Assembly (NCBI GenBank): GCA_024693365.1
Contig: JAILLF010000002.1
Location: forward strand, 1 to 36,566
Source of the DNA: Acetatifactor sp.
Lineage (GTDB): Bacteria; Bacillota; Clostridia; Lachnospirales; Lachnospiraceae
DNA: 36,566 nt
Reading direction: 5' to 3'
Position 1 is the first letter of the stretch. Every line of letters begins with the position of its first letter. This document shows positions 16,167 through 24,533 of the stretch, piece by piece. A program made the position numbers and the translations under genes. The notes under the pieces were generated by a model that was not told where the DNA came from, made no database searches, and was given only the letters and a program-made list of their open reading frames with translations.

Positions 16167-16877
16167 AATGACAAGTCCCACAAAGGAAAGGTACTCATCC
16201 ATTCCGCGCGCCAAAAACTCTTTGTCCTTATTTCCATACTCATGGCCTGATTCGAACCAGTCCTCCCATGCCTCTTCAAAGCAGTCCAGGTCAAAATCCA
16301 TGACCACTTCATATCCTTCGTCCTGCCCCAGGATGCCGAGCCACTGCTGCCTTGTCTTGAAGGAATCATAGTCCCTTTGGCATCCGCCAACCCATTCCCT
16401 TAAAGTCTCCGCTGCCTTTCCGCTCAATTCCTTCTTTAGGCCCGGGATGGCAATGATGGCAACGCTGCCCTTTTTCAGGTACGGCAGCACCATCTTTTTG
16501 AAATCCTCCCTGCAGGTCACAAAATAATGAAAGGCATCAATGCTCACAATGGCGTCAAAATATTCCTCCGCATAGGGAAGGTCATTTGCATCCGCATGAA
16601 TGGGGATGACCATGTCTGAAACGCCCCATGCTTCAAAGCTTCTGGCATTCTCCGTCGCAGAGATCCAAAGATCCGTCGCAAAAACCGTAACGCCCGCTTC
16701 CTTCGTCAGAAAGAGGCTCGTGATGCCGCGTCCGCATCCAAGGTCCATCACCCTGCTTCCCGCCGTCAGCGGGTATTTCCGAAGCATCTCCTCCAAAAGC
16801 CGCAGACTGTTTGGTCCCATCAAATAGTCTTTATTAAAAAATTCTCGATAGTTTTCCAAATTTATTTTTTTATTCAT
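16155..16877 (-). CDS. SAM-dependent methyltransferase (class I), 240 aa
   Basis: Motif I is VMDLGCGRGITSLFLTKEAG (near residues 44-63), followed by an acidic strand end in VFATDLW. The segment DANDLPYAEEYFDAIVSIDAFHYF supplies the later motifs of small-molecule class I methyltransferases. The C-terminal half, with DSFKTRQQWLGILGQ, resembles the UbiE/cyclopropane-type group, but no substrate can be inferred. AAGGA precedes ATG 16877. It lies upstream of the MutS2-like gene on the same strand with a 150-bp repeat-bearing gap. Confidence 0.85.
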   Translation of the reverse strand: MNKKINLENYREFFNKDYLMGPNSLRLLEEMLRKYPLTAGSRVMDLGCGRGITSLFLTKEAGVTVFATDLWISATENARSFEAWGVSDMVIPIHADANDLPYAEEYFDAIVSIDAFHYFVTCREDFKKMVLPYLKKGSVAIIAIPGLKKELSGKAAETLREWVGGCQRDYDSFKTRQQWLGILGQDEGYEVVMDFDLDCFEEAWEDWFESGHEYGNKDKEFLARGMDEYLSFVGLVIRRK

Positions 16878-16931
16878 GTTTTTATCCTTTCAAATCCCAA
16901 ACGCGCCGCGTTATCAGTTGCCTTATTTTCC

Positions 16932-17192
16932 ATAACCATTGCAAATAAAAAACCATGATATCTCACGGCATGGATATCATGGTTACTTCTTCCCACATAT
17001 TTTTAGAGAAACGAAGGGATTCAATCAAAGCCTGCTTCACTCCGCGCAAACTGCGCGAAGCAAAGGGCCTGTCATTCCATAATATTAAGCGTAATGAAAC
17101 AGGGCTAACGGCATCTGCCATTAACCTCTGGGTAAACCGGAATCCGCAAGGGATCCTGATTTGCCTTTCCATATGCGGTTTGCAATGGTTAT
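16932..17192. mobile_element. MITE-like element, 261 bp with 14-bp terminal inverted repeats
   Basis: ATAACCATTGCAAA (16932-16945) and TTTGCAATGGTTAT (17179-17192) are perfect inverted ends. Inside are a 12-bp perfect hairpin (AACCATGATATC 16951-16962 with 16973-16984) and a second hairpin around CGCGCA-AAC-TGCGCG (17043-17057) with TGCTTC/GAAGCA outside it. Reading frames through it look incidental. No clear target duplication is visible at the ends. This explains most of the gene-free stretch 16878-17266; the remainder is AT-rich with nothing I can name. Confidence 0.65.
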
Positions 17193-17266
17193 TTCACCAC
17201 AGTTAACATAAAAGCCCTCGTATTTCTTTTTGATTTTCTATATTATTACCCAATTCCAGAATTCTG

Positions 17267-17821
17267 TCAAGTCTTTTGAAGTTTGTCTGCCTCCAGAGGC
17301 TTCACTTCCTCTTTCACTTTCGTCTTGGAAGTGATCAACGTAAAGCTTGACAAAAACATTATCGCAAAGCACAGGCCGAGCCCAAAGCTTTTAAAAACCA
17401 AGCTCCAAATGATTAGCATCAACAAAAAGAAACCTGCTCTGGTAAACGTGATTCCCCAAAGTTTCCGCTCCTTAGCCTTGACCACCATTTTGTCCAGGTA
17501 TTCTGCTTCCTTAACCTGACCAAAACTAACCGTATGCTTTAGGTTATCCAACACGCACTCGTCAAAATACGCTTCCTCTTTCGGAAGGTCCGGCGCAAAA
17601 TATCTTTCCTGCATGACGTACGTGTCCAAGGAGTCCGCAAACCATGCCGCCACGCCCGTCTTCCCCGTAGGGCCGCCGTCGATTCTCTTCATCGCGGTTA
17701 CGCCAATCACGTATTTCTGCTTGTCGGTCTTTTTCAGCATTGCATAGACAAGTCCAGCCTGCACGCCCTTGATTTCCTTGCCTTCGTCATTTACAAAATT
17801 GGCATTGGCGCGTTCAACCAA
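17267..17821 (-). CDS. Membrane protein of unknown function, about 184 aa, start unclear
   Basis: The soluble N-terminal part (1-125) contains KYVIGVTAMKRIDGG and an acidic region. Two adjacent transmembrane segments (about 125-160) and a short charged lysine-rich tail follow. I recognise no family. The frame is open back to 17848, and the only start nearby in frame is TTG 17821 with a weak GAGG. A strong GGGAGG with ATG 17852 lies in another frame and reads only 12 codons before stopping. The real start may therefore be TTG 17821, or the gene may carry a small frameshift at its 5' end. Confidence 0.7.
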   Translation of the reverse strand: MVERANANFVNDEGKEIKGVQAGLVYAMLKKTDKQKYVIGVTAMKRIDGGPTGKTGVAAWFADSLDTYVMQERYFAPDLPKEEAYFDECVLDNLKHTVSFGQVKEAEYLDKMVVKAKERKLWGITFTRAGFFLLMLIIWSLVFKSFGLGLCFAIMFLSSFTLITSKTKVKEEVKPLEADKLQKT

Positions 17822-17966
17822 ATGCTTTAAATCCTCTGCGGAACTCTTTCATCCTCCCTGTTTACGGAAACAATCCTTCGCTTCCTTGATGATCCCATCA
17901 TACGTCAAGAATATGAAAAGGGGAGAACATCTGTTGTAAACGGAAACATTTTTGTCGTAAATGGAG

Positions 17967-18557
17967 TTACTTCTTCCGTTCGATAAACTTCAGGATGACT
18001 TCAACGGTTCCCTCCACGCCGATATTGCTGCTATTGACACACATGTCATAATTTCGGGAATCGCCCCATTTGCCCTCACAGTAATAGTTGTGATAGTTTT
18101 TGCGCGTATAGTCCTTTTTCTTCATGAGCTTGCGCGCCTCTGATTCAGAGAGCTGATACTTTTTCATGACGCGCTCGCATTTGGTCTCCACGTTGCCGAG
18201 TACAAACGCCGAAACCATGCAGGGATAGTCCTTCAACACGTGCTCCGAGCATCTGCCGACAACGACAAAGGATTCGCCTTTTTCCGCCAGCTTTTTCAGA
18301 TACTTAAACTGCATCTTTGCAAGATTCTCCTCAACGGCGCTGGAAAAGCCTGCAACCGTCCTCGAAAGAAACGGATTCTTGGGCCTCTCGTCATATTTCT
18401 TCGCATCCTCATAGGGGATGTTGTTTTCATTGGCCAGATCATACAAGAGCCGGTCATCGATCAACGAGATCCCCAGCTTTTTTGCGATAAGTTCGGCGAC
18501 CTCGTGACCGCCGCTGCCAAATTCACGGCCTATGGATACGATCAATTGTTTTTCCAT
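17967..18557 (-). CDS. Cytidylate kinase-like family protein, 196 aa
   Basis: The P-loop IGREFGSGGHEVAELIAKKLG near the N-terminus matches the cytidylate-kinase-like family (P-loop nucleotide/nucleoside kinases, Pfam 13189 type). Family features that follow are DDRLLYDLANENNI, VVGRCSEHVL and a C-terminal NYYCEGKWGDSRNYDMCVNSSNIGVEG motif. True Cmk has a different CMP-binding insert, so the substrate may not be CMP. The start ATG 18557 is chosen because GGAGG lies five bases upstream; two earlier in-frame ATGs lack a binding site. Three REP-like palindromes lie just upstream, between it and the transporter. Confidence 0.88.
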   Translation of the reverse strand: MEKQLIVSIGREFGSGGHEVAELIAKKLGISLIDDRLLYDLANENNIPYEDAKKYDERPKNPFLSRTVAGFSSAVEENLAKMQFKYLKKLAEKGESFVVVGRCSEHVLKDYPCMVSAFVLGNVETKCERVMKKYQLSESEARKLMKKKDYTRKNYHNYYCEGKWGDSRNYDMCVNSSNIGVEGTVEVILKFIERKK

Positions 18558-18590
18558 GTTTGCCTCCATTGATCCCACGTCAAGGGAAAC

Positions 18591-18685
18591 GTGTCACGGG
18601 GACGGTTCTTTTGACACGTTAACCGTGTCACGGGGACGGTTCCATTGACACGTTATATGTGTCACGGGGACGGTTCTTTTGACAC
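18591..18685 (+). repeat. Three tandem REP-like palindromes at an exact 34-bp period
   Basis: Copies begin at 18591, 18625 and 18659. Each is GTGTCACGGGGACGG, a short variable centre (TTCTTT, TTCCAT, TTCTTT) and TGACAC; the GTGTCA and TGACAC ends pair, extended to nine pairs (AACGTGTCA/TGACACGTT) in the first copy. They fill the space between the kinase-like and transporter genes. Confidence 0.95.
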
Positions 18686-18686
18686 G

Positions 18687-20039
18687 TTATAAATATCTCA
18701 GATAGATACAGATCATGCAGATAAAGATCGTTACAATCGTAATGGGAACGGTCACCTTGCAGTATCTTCCCCAACCGATGAGATGTCCGTTCTGTGATGC
18801 TATGGATACGCCAACGACGTTCGCTGACGCACCGATCGGCGTTGCAGATCCGCCAATGTCGGTTCCGCAGGCCAGCGTCCAGGCCAGGACGTTCAGGTCC
18901 ATGCCCGTCGTTTCCGCCAGCGTCTTGATCACAGGGATCATGGTTGCCGCAAACGGAATGTTGTCCACAAAGGCGCTCGCGATGGCGGAAAGCCAAAGGA
19001 TCACTGCCACCATGACGTAGGCATTGTTGCCGCAGATGCCGCTGATCACGCCAGCCATGGCCTCCAGCACGCCCGTCCGCTCCAATCCGCCAACGACGAT
19101 AAACAGTCCGATAAAGAACAATAAGGTTTTGTAATCCACCTTGCGGAGCAGCTCCCATGCATGGCGCGGCGACGCAAGAAGCGTTAATGCCGCCACAAAC
19201 AGTCCGATGGTTGCCACGGTCAGGCCCGTCATGGAATGTGTTACCAAAAGAGCCACGGTACAGGCAAAGATCAGACAACTGATCATAAAGTCCTTTTTGC
19301 TGCTGATCGCCGACGAAGGTTCCGGATAGGAAGCCGCAATCTCAGTCTTTCCTTTTTTCTTTAATTGCCTGTTGAAGTACAGGAAATAATATAGCATCGT
19401 AAATACAAGCGCAACTACGGCCATGACGCCCGTATTCTTCACAAAATCACTAAAAGAATAACCCAGCGAGGTTCCGATGATGATGTTGGGCGGATCCCCG
19501 CACATGGTGGCACTGCCGCCGAGATTTGCACAAAAAATCTCCGCCAGGATCATGGACACGGGGGAAAACCCGAGCACGCCGGCGAGTTCCACGGTCACGG
19601 CTGCCAGAAACAGGATTACCGTGATGCTGTCGATAAACATTGCCAATGCAAATGACATGATCATGAACGTAATAAAGATGGGCAACGTCTTGTACTTTAC
19701 GCTCTTTGCAATGCGCAGGCAAAGCCAGCGGAAAAATCCGGCCCTTCCCATGCCTTCCACCATGATCATCATTCCAAAAATAAAGGAGATCGTCGCCCAA
19801 TTGACGCCGGCGCTGGCCTCTCCGCCCTCACCGTGCGCGATCCAAAAAGCCTTTGTCGCGAACTCCTTTACGTTAATAATGTTCCAGATAGCCTGCGGAC
19901 TGTGCATGCAAATGCCAAACACGATGATCAGCATGAGCAGGCCGCATCCCAGCGAAGCCCACTGTCTCTCGATCTTCTCCGAGATGATAATTCCAAACAT
20001 AATCAGAAATAACTCAATTGCTATAACCTGTGCTACCAT
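18687..20039 (-). CDS. ArsB/NhaD-type ion transporter (IT superfamily), 450 aa
   Basis: About eleven hydrophobic segments are visible. The two inverted halves each carry a conserved re-entrant motif: NLGGSATMCGDPPNIIIGTS (first) and CGTDIGGSATPIGASANVVG (second), which marks the ArsB/NhaD/CitM/SLC13 group. It probably exchanges a small anion or Na+/H+ across the membrane; ion specificity cannot be read. The start ATG 20039 has GAGG upstream. No arsenic resistance genes (arsR, arsC) are near, which argues against a dedicated arsenite pump. The stop codon lies two bases from the last REP-like repeat. Confidence 0.9.
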   Translation of the reverse strand: MVAQVIAIELFLIMFGIIISEKIERQWASLGCGLLMLIIVFGICMHSPQAIWNIINVKEFATKAFWIAHGEGGEASAGVNWATISFIFGMMIMVEGMGRAGFFRWLCLRIAKSVKYKTLPIFITFMIMSFALAMFIDSITVILFLAAVTVELAGVLGFSPVSMILAEIFCANLGGSATMCGDPPNIIIGTSLGYSFSDFVKNTGVMAVVALVFTMLYYFLYFNRQLKKKGKTEIAASYPEPSSAISSKKDFMISCLIFACTVALLVTHSMTGLTVATIGLFVAALTLLASPRHAWELLRKVDYKTLLFFIGLFIVVGGLERTGVLEAMAGVISGICGNNAYVMVAVILWLSAIASAFVDNIPFAATMIPVIKTLAETTGMDLNVLAWTLACGTDIGGSATPIGASANVVGVSIASQNGHLIGWGRYCKVTVPITIVTIFICMICIYLRYL

Positions 20040-20112
20040 TGTCCATCCTCTCTTAACCCACACGAATACATTTTATATACTGTTATGAGGGGTTTGTCAA
20101 TGGTTTTCTGAA

Positions 20113-21687
20113 TTATTTCAGCATGCTCTCTTCCCAGCTTTCAAAAGTCTTTAGCCCTAACAGTCCCGCGATGGTGGGCGCGACGTTTGCGAGCCCAAAA
20201 TTGCCTTCCTTCAGCTCATGTCTGACACCCTTGTCATAAATGATAAACGGCACGGGATTTAAGCTGTGGGCCGTGCGGATCTCCACCGCGCCCTTCTTAT
20301 TCTTTTCCAACATTTGATCCGAATTTCCGTGGTCCGCCGTCACGACGAGAATGCATCCCGCCTCGTCGCAGGCCTTCTTGATCCGCGCCAGCTCCAGGTC
20401 CACGCTCTCCACGGCGATCTCCGTCGCGGGAAGGTTCCCCGTATGCCCCACCATGTCCCCGTTGGGGAAGTTGCAGCGGATAAAACCATATTTGTGGCTC
20501 TCGATGGCCTGGATCACCTGATCCGCGATCTCCGTCCCCTTCATCCAGGGGCACTCGTCAAAGGAACGCACGTCGCTCGGAATCTCACAGTAATCCTCGA
20601 GCTCCTCGGAGAATTTCTCCGAGCGGTTGCCGTTCCAGAAATAGGTCACGTGGCCATATTTTTGCGTCTCGGACACGGCATATTCCCGGATGCCGTTCGC
20701 GATCAAAAGCTCCGTCAGCGTATCTTTGATCTGGGGCGGATTGACAAGATAACGGCGCGGGATCTTGAGATCCCCATCATACTCAAGCATGCCGGCGTAG
20801 GTTACCTTCGGCACGATGCCGCGGTCAAACTTATCAAACGTCTCGTCCCCGTCGAAGGCCATGGAGATCTCCAGTGCGCGGTCCCCCCGGAAATTGAACA
20901 GGATCACGCCGTCTCCGTCCTCCATGGCTCCCAGGGCCTTTCCGTCCTTGGCAATCACAAACGCAGGCAGATCCTGATCGATCGCCCCCGTCTCCCCGCG
21001 CAGGGTTTCAATGGCTTCCGTTGCACTCTCGAACTGCCGGCCCTCCCCGTGCACGTGAACGTCCCATCCGGCCTTTACCATGGGCCAGTTTGCCTGATAG
21101 CGGTCCATGGTGATGCACATGCGTCCCCCGCCCGAGGCGATGCGCCCGTCAAAGCCCGCGTCATTTAACTTCGCCAGGGTCTTTTCCAATAAATCCACGT
21201 ATTCCAAAGCACTGGTGGCAGGCACGTCGCGCCCGTCCAGAAGAATATGGATCCTGGCCTTTGTAACGCCCTCTTCCTTTGCCTTTTCCAGCATCGCAAG
21301 AAGATGATGAATGTTCGAGTGCACGTTGCCGTCGGACAAAAGTCCCAAAAAATGGAGCGTCTTACGTTCCGCGGTCACGCCCTGCACGAGTTCTTTCCAT
21401 GTATTGCTCTGAAAGATCGTGCCGGATTCAATGGACTCATTTACCAGCTTTGCCCCCTGGGAATAGATCTGACCGCAACCGAGGGCGTTATGGCCCACCT
21501 CGCTGTTGCCCATGTCGTCATCCGAAGGAAGGCCCACGGCCGTTCCGTGGGCCTTAATGGCTAACCAGGGGCAGTTGCCCTTCAGCTCGTCGAGGGTAGG
21601 CGTCGTCGCCTTTCTGACCATGTTGCCAAGTTCCTCCGGCGATTCTCCCACGCCGTCCATGATGACCAATACCACTGGTTTGTTCAT
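20113..21687 (-). CDS. gpmI: 2,3-bisphosphoglycerate-independent phosphoglycerate mutase, 524 aa
   Basis: The alkaline-phosphatase-fold signatures are all present: VIMDGVGESPEELGN near the N-terminus (Asp11), DDDMGNSEVGHNALGCGQ with the phosphorylated Ser62, the GGRMCITMDRY block, and VVTADHGNSDQM with TAHSLNPVPFII near the C-terminus. It interconverts 3- and 2-phosphoglycerate in glycolysis with Mn2+. Length is normal. The start ATG 21687 is chosen because GGAGGAGAAAGG precedes it; a longer frame to 21717 runs into a REP-like repeat. It appears monocistronic here. Confidence 0.96.
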   Translation of the reverse strand: MNKPVVLVIMDGVGESPEELGNMVRKATTPTLDELKGNCPWLAIKAHGTAVGLPSDDDMGNSEVGHNALGCGQIYSQGAKLVNESIESGTIFQSNTWKELVQGVTAERKTLHFLGLLSDGNVHSNIHHLLAMLEKAKEEGVTKARIHILLDGRDVPATSALEYVDLLEKTLAKLNDAGFDGRIASGGGRMCITMDRYQANWPMVKAGWDVHVHGEGRQFESATEAIETLRGETGAIDQDLPAFVIAKDGKALGAMEDGDGVILFNFRGDRALEISMAFDGDETFDKFDRGIVPKVTYAGMLEYDGDLKIPRRYLVNPPQIKDTLTELLIANGIREYAVSETQKYGHVTYFWNGNRSEKFSEELEDYCEIPSDVRSFDECPWMKGTEIADQVIQAIESHKYGFIRCNFPNGDMVGHTGNLPATEIAVESVDLELARIKKACDEAGCILVVTADHGNSDQMLEKNKKGAVEIRTAHSLNPVPFIIYDKGVRHELKEGNFGLANVAPTIAGLLGLKTFESWEESMLK

Positions 21688-21710
21688 ATGCCTTTCTCCT
21701 CCATCTTTTT

Positions 21711-21737
21711 GCGTCACGGGAACGTGTTTACTGCCAC
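21711..21737 (+). repeat. Degenerate REP-like palindrome
   Basis: GCGTCACGGGAACGTGTTTA followed by CTGCCAC is the same element as at 5018 with several substitutions that damage its inverted ends. It sits between the gpmI start and the stop of the small lipoprotein gene. Confidence 0.75.
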
Positions 21738-21745
21738 AAAATTCC

Positions 21746-22201
21746 TTACGTTACCTGCAGGTCAAACACGATGACCCTTCCGTCAAAATAAAGCTGCCTT
21801 ACGTTCACAAATTTGATCACGTCCTTCTCAAACTGCTGACAGCGCTGCCAGGGTCCGTCCCCAAGCTGATCCGCGTCGAGAAGGTCAAATTCGAAGGAGG
21901 GATCGCTGACCTCCTGCCACTCATATTTTTCCAAAAGTGCCGCCGCTGATTCTTCCGTCAGGGTGATCACGCCGCGGTACCGAGGTTCATGCGGTCCTAT
22001 GTCAAAATATTTCGCCGTCCAGACAATCTGCTCATATTCCATCTTCTCATATTCCGGAAAATCCTGGGTATAATGCTCGATCACGTAATCGTTCTCGTAC
22101 GTCTTGACATTCTTGACCGGCTTGTTGTCGCAGGCTGACAGACTGCAAAGCAATAAGGCAAATGCCGCAAACAGACAGATACGTTTCCGCAGTTTTCTCA
22201 T
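21746..22201 (-). CDS. Small lipoprotein of unknown function, 151 aa
   Basis: The signal peptide MRKLRKRICLFAAFALLLC leads to the lipobox LSAC (Cys24), so the mature protein is lipid-anchored outside the membrane. The remaining part is acidic and rich in aromatic residues, with tyrosines in KTYENDYVIEHYTQDFPEYEKM. I recognise no family. AGGAGG lies six bases before ATG 22201. It is separated from gpmI by a degenerate repeat and may be cotranscribed with it. Confidence 0.85.
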   Translation of the reverse strand: MRKLRKRICLFAAFALLLCSLSACDNKPVKNVKTYENDYVIEHYTQDFPEYEKMEYEQIVWTAKYFDIGPHEPRYRGVITLTEESAAALLEKYEWQEVSDPSFEFDLLDADQLGDGPWQRCQQFEKDVIKFVNVRQLYFDGRVIVFDLQVT

Positions 22202-22305
22202 CTCAATCCTCCTTTTAATGCCTTTTCCTAAATCTATTTTCAGTATAGGAGGTTTTGCGCCAAAATTCTTTGCCTGTTTTTTAATTCTTCTTAAAACAAA
22301 GGGCG

Positions 22306-22725
22306 TCAGTTCACGTCCACGCCCGCACTCCTTAGAATCGTCTCCAGGCGGTTGATGGCTTCCTTTACTCTTTTCCGAAGGCCGCTGATCCTGGTCTGCG
22401 CGTATACGTCCGGCACAATGCCGTCAATGCCAAAATCAAATGCCGTGCCCACCAGACCAAGGCGCATGTAATTCCTGTTGACGTAATCCGTTTTATCCAT
22501 CTCTCTTCTAAACTGCGAAAGATACCCCATCGCCTCGCGGATGTGTCCCTTCGCCGCCTCGATCCTAATGAGCTTAATGCTGGATACGACGTACATTCCG
22601 CCCACTATATCAAAAACGCCCCAGAAAAAGGCGCCGTCCAAATCCCTCTTTGCCTGCCTAAGGCACGCAAGCGCCTTCTTTGAGGTCTCTATTACTCTTC
22701 TCTTTTCTGCGTCATTCTCGTTCAA
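22306..22725 (-). CDS. Helical protein of unknown function, about 139 aa, TTG start
   Basis: The predicted start is TTG 22725, because a good promoter (22778-22806) lies inside the longer upstream frame and AAAGGATGG precedes the TTG. The product is mostly helical: residues near the start (AEKRRVIETSKKALACLRQAK) form an amphipathic helix, and a hydrophobic hairpin FFWGVFDIVGGMYVVSSIKL is present near residue 30. The rest has repeated charged helices. It resembles small helical proteins encoded next to regulators in Firmicutes, but no family is recognised. It lies directly downstream of the sigma-fusion gene, behind that gene's terminator. Confidence 0.7.
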   Translation of the reverse strand: MNENDAEKRRVIETSKKALACLRQAKRDLDGAFFWGVFDIVGGMYVVSSIKLIRIEAAKGHIREAMGYLSQFRREMDKTDYVNRNYMRLGLVGTAFDFGIDGIVPDVYAQTRISGLRKRVKEAINRLETILRSAGVDVN

Positions 22726-22777
22726 CGCGCGATTCCATCCTTTCTTGCCATTTGCGGTACTTTCTCTCAACAGGATC

Positions 22778-22806
22778 ATTATACCGAATGCACCGTTCCA
22801 CGTCAA
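22778..22806 (-). promoter_or_regulatory. Promoter of the 22306-22725 gene
   Basis: TTGACG (22801-22806, minus strand) and TATAAT (22778-22783) are separated by 17 bp. It lies immediately after the preceding gene's terminator. Confidence 0.85.
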
Positions 22807-22837
22807 TTCACCCATGGCGGCGCTGCGCGAATAAACA

Positions 22838-22863
22838 AAGCCCTCTGGAAATCCAAAGGGCTT
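22838..22863 (-). terminator. Terminator of the 22873-24420 sigma-fusion gene
   Basis: A 12-bp stem with one mismatch (22838-22849 with 22852-22863), followed on the minus strand by TTTGTTTATT, begins ten bases after the stop codon. Confidence 0.75.
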
Positions 22864-22872
22864 CACTTCTTG

Positions 22873-24420
22873 TTATTTCGTTCTTACGTAGAGCGTGGTA
22901 AGGTTTTGATCCTCGGTGCCCTTGGTAAGGGTGCCGCTCTCCAGAATGGGAGGAACAATGTTTTCCAGAATGCTCCACATGGAGATAATGCTTCCGATCT
23001 CGCGCACGTTCGGAATGTCTTTCGAGGTCCTTTTTGCAAGGGACTCCGCCGCATCGTCCCGAAGCTTTGCGGTAATGGTGGCCATGGCATCAATCTCCCC
23101 TGCCAATCCGTCCATGAGCTTAAAATAATCCTTCTCTGAAATTTCGGAGTAATTGGGGCAGATCTTGCCATCCTCAACGTGTACGATTTTCTTCTCAAGC
23201 ATCTTGGAAAGGGTTTCCAGCTCCGGAGTCTCCCCCAGCCTCTCCTCGCAGGCGCTAAACACTTCTCGCGCTCCCTTTTCAAAAGGATTCACAACCTTTT
23301 CCGTCAGACACTTGAAATTCAGTACGCGCATGTATCCGCCGTTCAGCGAAACCATGCCGTAGATTCCCGCCACCTCACTGGGAATGGCTCCGCGGGATCC
23401 CAGCACGTAGCCCTTGCTTCCGTTCTCCAAAAGCGGGAACGTGAGATGCGTATTCATCTTTTCTTCCGAATTCTGGACTGCCTCCCACGCGATCAACAGA
23501 AGGATAAACCAACCCTTTGCATTTTCATCCTCCGGGTAACAGCGGTAATCCGTATCCTCCAAAAGCTTTTTTCCCTTTTCAATGGCATTCTTGACGATAC
23601 CTACGTTTTCAAGGATCGCCGCCTTCGCAGCCCCGCTGACCTCATCATAGAATTCCCTGTTGTAAATAACAATGGCGCTGTGATACTTTTGCCCCTTCTT
23701 TACAAGTAGCCCATACTCTTCAAGCTTTGCGACTTCCTCTTCCAAATACGGAACGGAAACACCCACCTCCATGCTCAGCTCTTCCATGGTTCTGGGACTG
23801 TCATACACGGCGAGCATGATGCTGCCCGGAAGCCTTCTCTCACACAGCTCCCAATAGCCTTCACTGGAATCTCCCCAGAAATTCATGGTAAATTTCTCAG
23901 GTGCGTAACTGTACACACCATATTCTCTCTGCATGTCCATACCTTTTCTAACCTTCCTTCTTCCCTCGAACAGATACTGCTTGACGTTGGTTACGGACAT
24001 CTGCATGTTTTTCGCGATCACTTCACAGCTTTCGCCGCGGATGCAATGGGCGATCATGATCTCGCGGTATTTCTCGCTCAGGAGCGACAGTTCCCTGCGA
24101 AGCGTTGAGATATCCTGCTGCCGGATGAACGCCTCCTCTGGCGTGATCTCATAGGTTCCGGCATAGTCCTCAGGAATCTCCGTTGTTTCATGTTTTTTTG
24201 TCCGTCGCCAGTAATTCTTGCAAAGATTTCCTGCCACCGCCCACATGTAACCATAAACGGCATCGTCGTTTTGCACCTTAGCGTAGGATCTGAGGAGCTC
24301 CACCACCACGTCGGACGCCACGTCCTCCGCCTCCGTCGCATTCCCGAGCCTTCGCACGCAAAACAGGTAAATCTTTTGCATGTTTTCCAGCACGATCTGT
24401 TCCATTTGTTCTTTTGTCAT
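22873..24420 (-). CDS. ECF-type sigma factor fused to a winged helix and a large C-terminal domain, 515 aa
   Basis: Sigma region 2 covers about 1-75 (EAEDVASDVVVELL, then GYMWAVAGNLCKNYWRR) and region 4 about 105-160 (LSLLSEKYREIMIAHCIRGE with an HTH ending VKQYLFEGRRKVRKG). After a linker with YAPEKF, a winged helix lies at about 195-255 (TMEELSMEVGVSVPYLEEEV), followed by about 260 residues of unknown fold. Ordinary ECF factors are under 200 residues. GAGG precedes ATG 24420. The gene at 32783 is a paralog with the same domain positions. No anti-sigma gene is adjacent, so the C-terminal part may control activity itself (inference). Confidence 0.85.
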   Translation of the reverse strand: MTKEQMEQIVLENMQKIYLFCVRRLGNATEAEDVASDVVVELLRSYAKVQNDDAVYGYMWAVAGNLCKNYWRRTKKHETTEIPEDYAGTYEITPEEAFIRQQDISTLRRELSLLSEKYREIMIAHCIRGESCEVIAKNMQMSVTNVKQYLFEGRRKVRKGMDMQREYGVYSYAPEKFTMNFWGDSSEGYWELCERRLPGSIMLAVYDSPRTMEELSMEVGVSVPYLEEEVAKLEEYGLLVKKGQKYHSAIVIYNREFYDEVSGAAKAAILENVGIVKNAIEKGKKLLEDTDYRCYPEDENAKGWFILLLIAWEAVQNSEEKMNTHLTFPLLENGSKGYVLGSRGAIPSEVAGIYGMVSLNGGYMRVLNFKCLTEKVVNPFEKGAREVFSACEERLGETPELETLSKMLEKKIVHVEDGKICPNYSEISEKDYFKLMDGLAGEIDAMATITAKLRDDAAESLAKRTSKDIPNVREIGSIISMWSILENIVPPILESGTLTKGTEDQNLTTLYVRTK

Positions 24421-24533
24421 CTTGTTCCTCACTGCGCGCCATGCGCCGTGAAGCGCAAACGCCACTTGAAAGCTTTCATTAGCATAGTGGCAATTTATGA
24501 AAGCAGGTTAGGAAGATTAGGAAAATTTTTCAC

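Noticed and set aside
16955..17206. Open frames on both strands inside the MITE-like element
   Set aside because: No ribosome binding site, no recognisable protein sequence, and they cross hairpin arms and one terminal repeat.
18591..18685. CRISPR-like array or phage attachment sites
   Set aside because: The 34-bp period contains almost no unique spacer sequence and matches single copies elsewhere, so a REP-like palindrome explains it better.
20266..21168. Plus-strand open frame of 300 codons opposite gpmI
   Set aside because: The opposite strand carries all gpmI motifs; the long frame is a by-product of codon bias.
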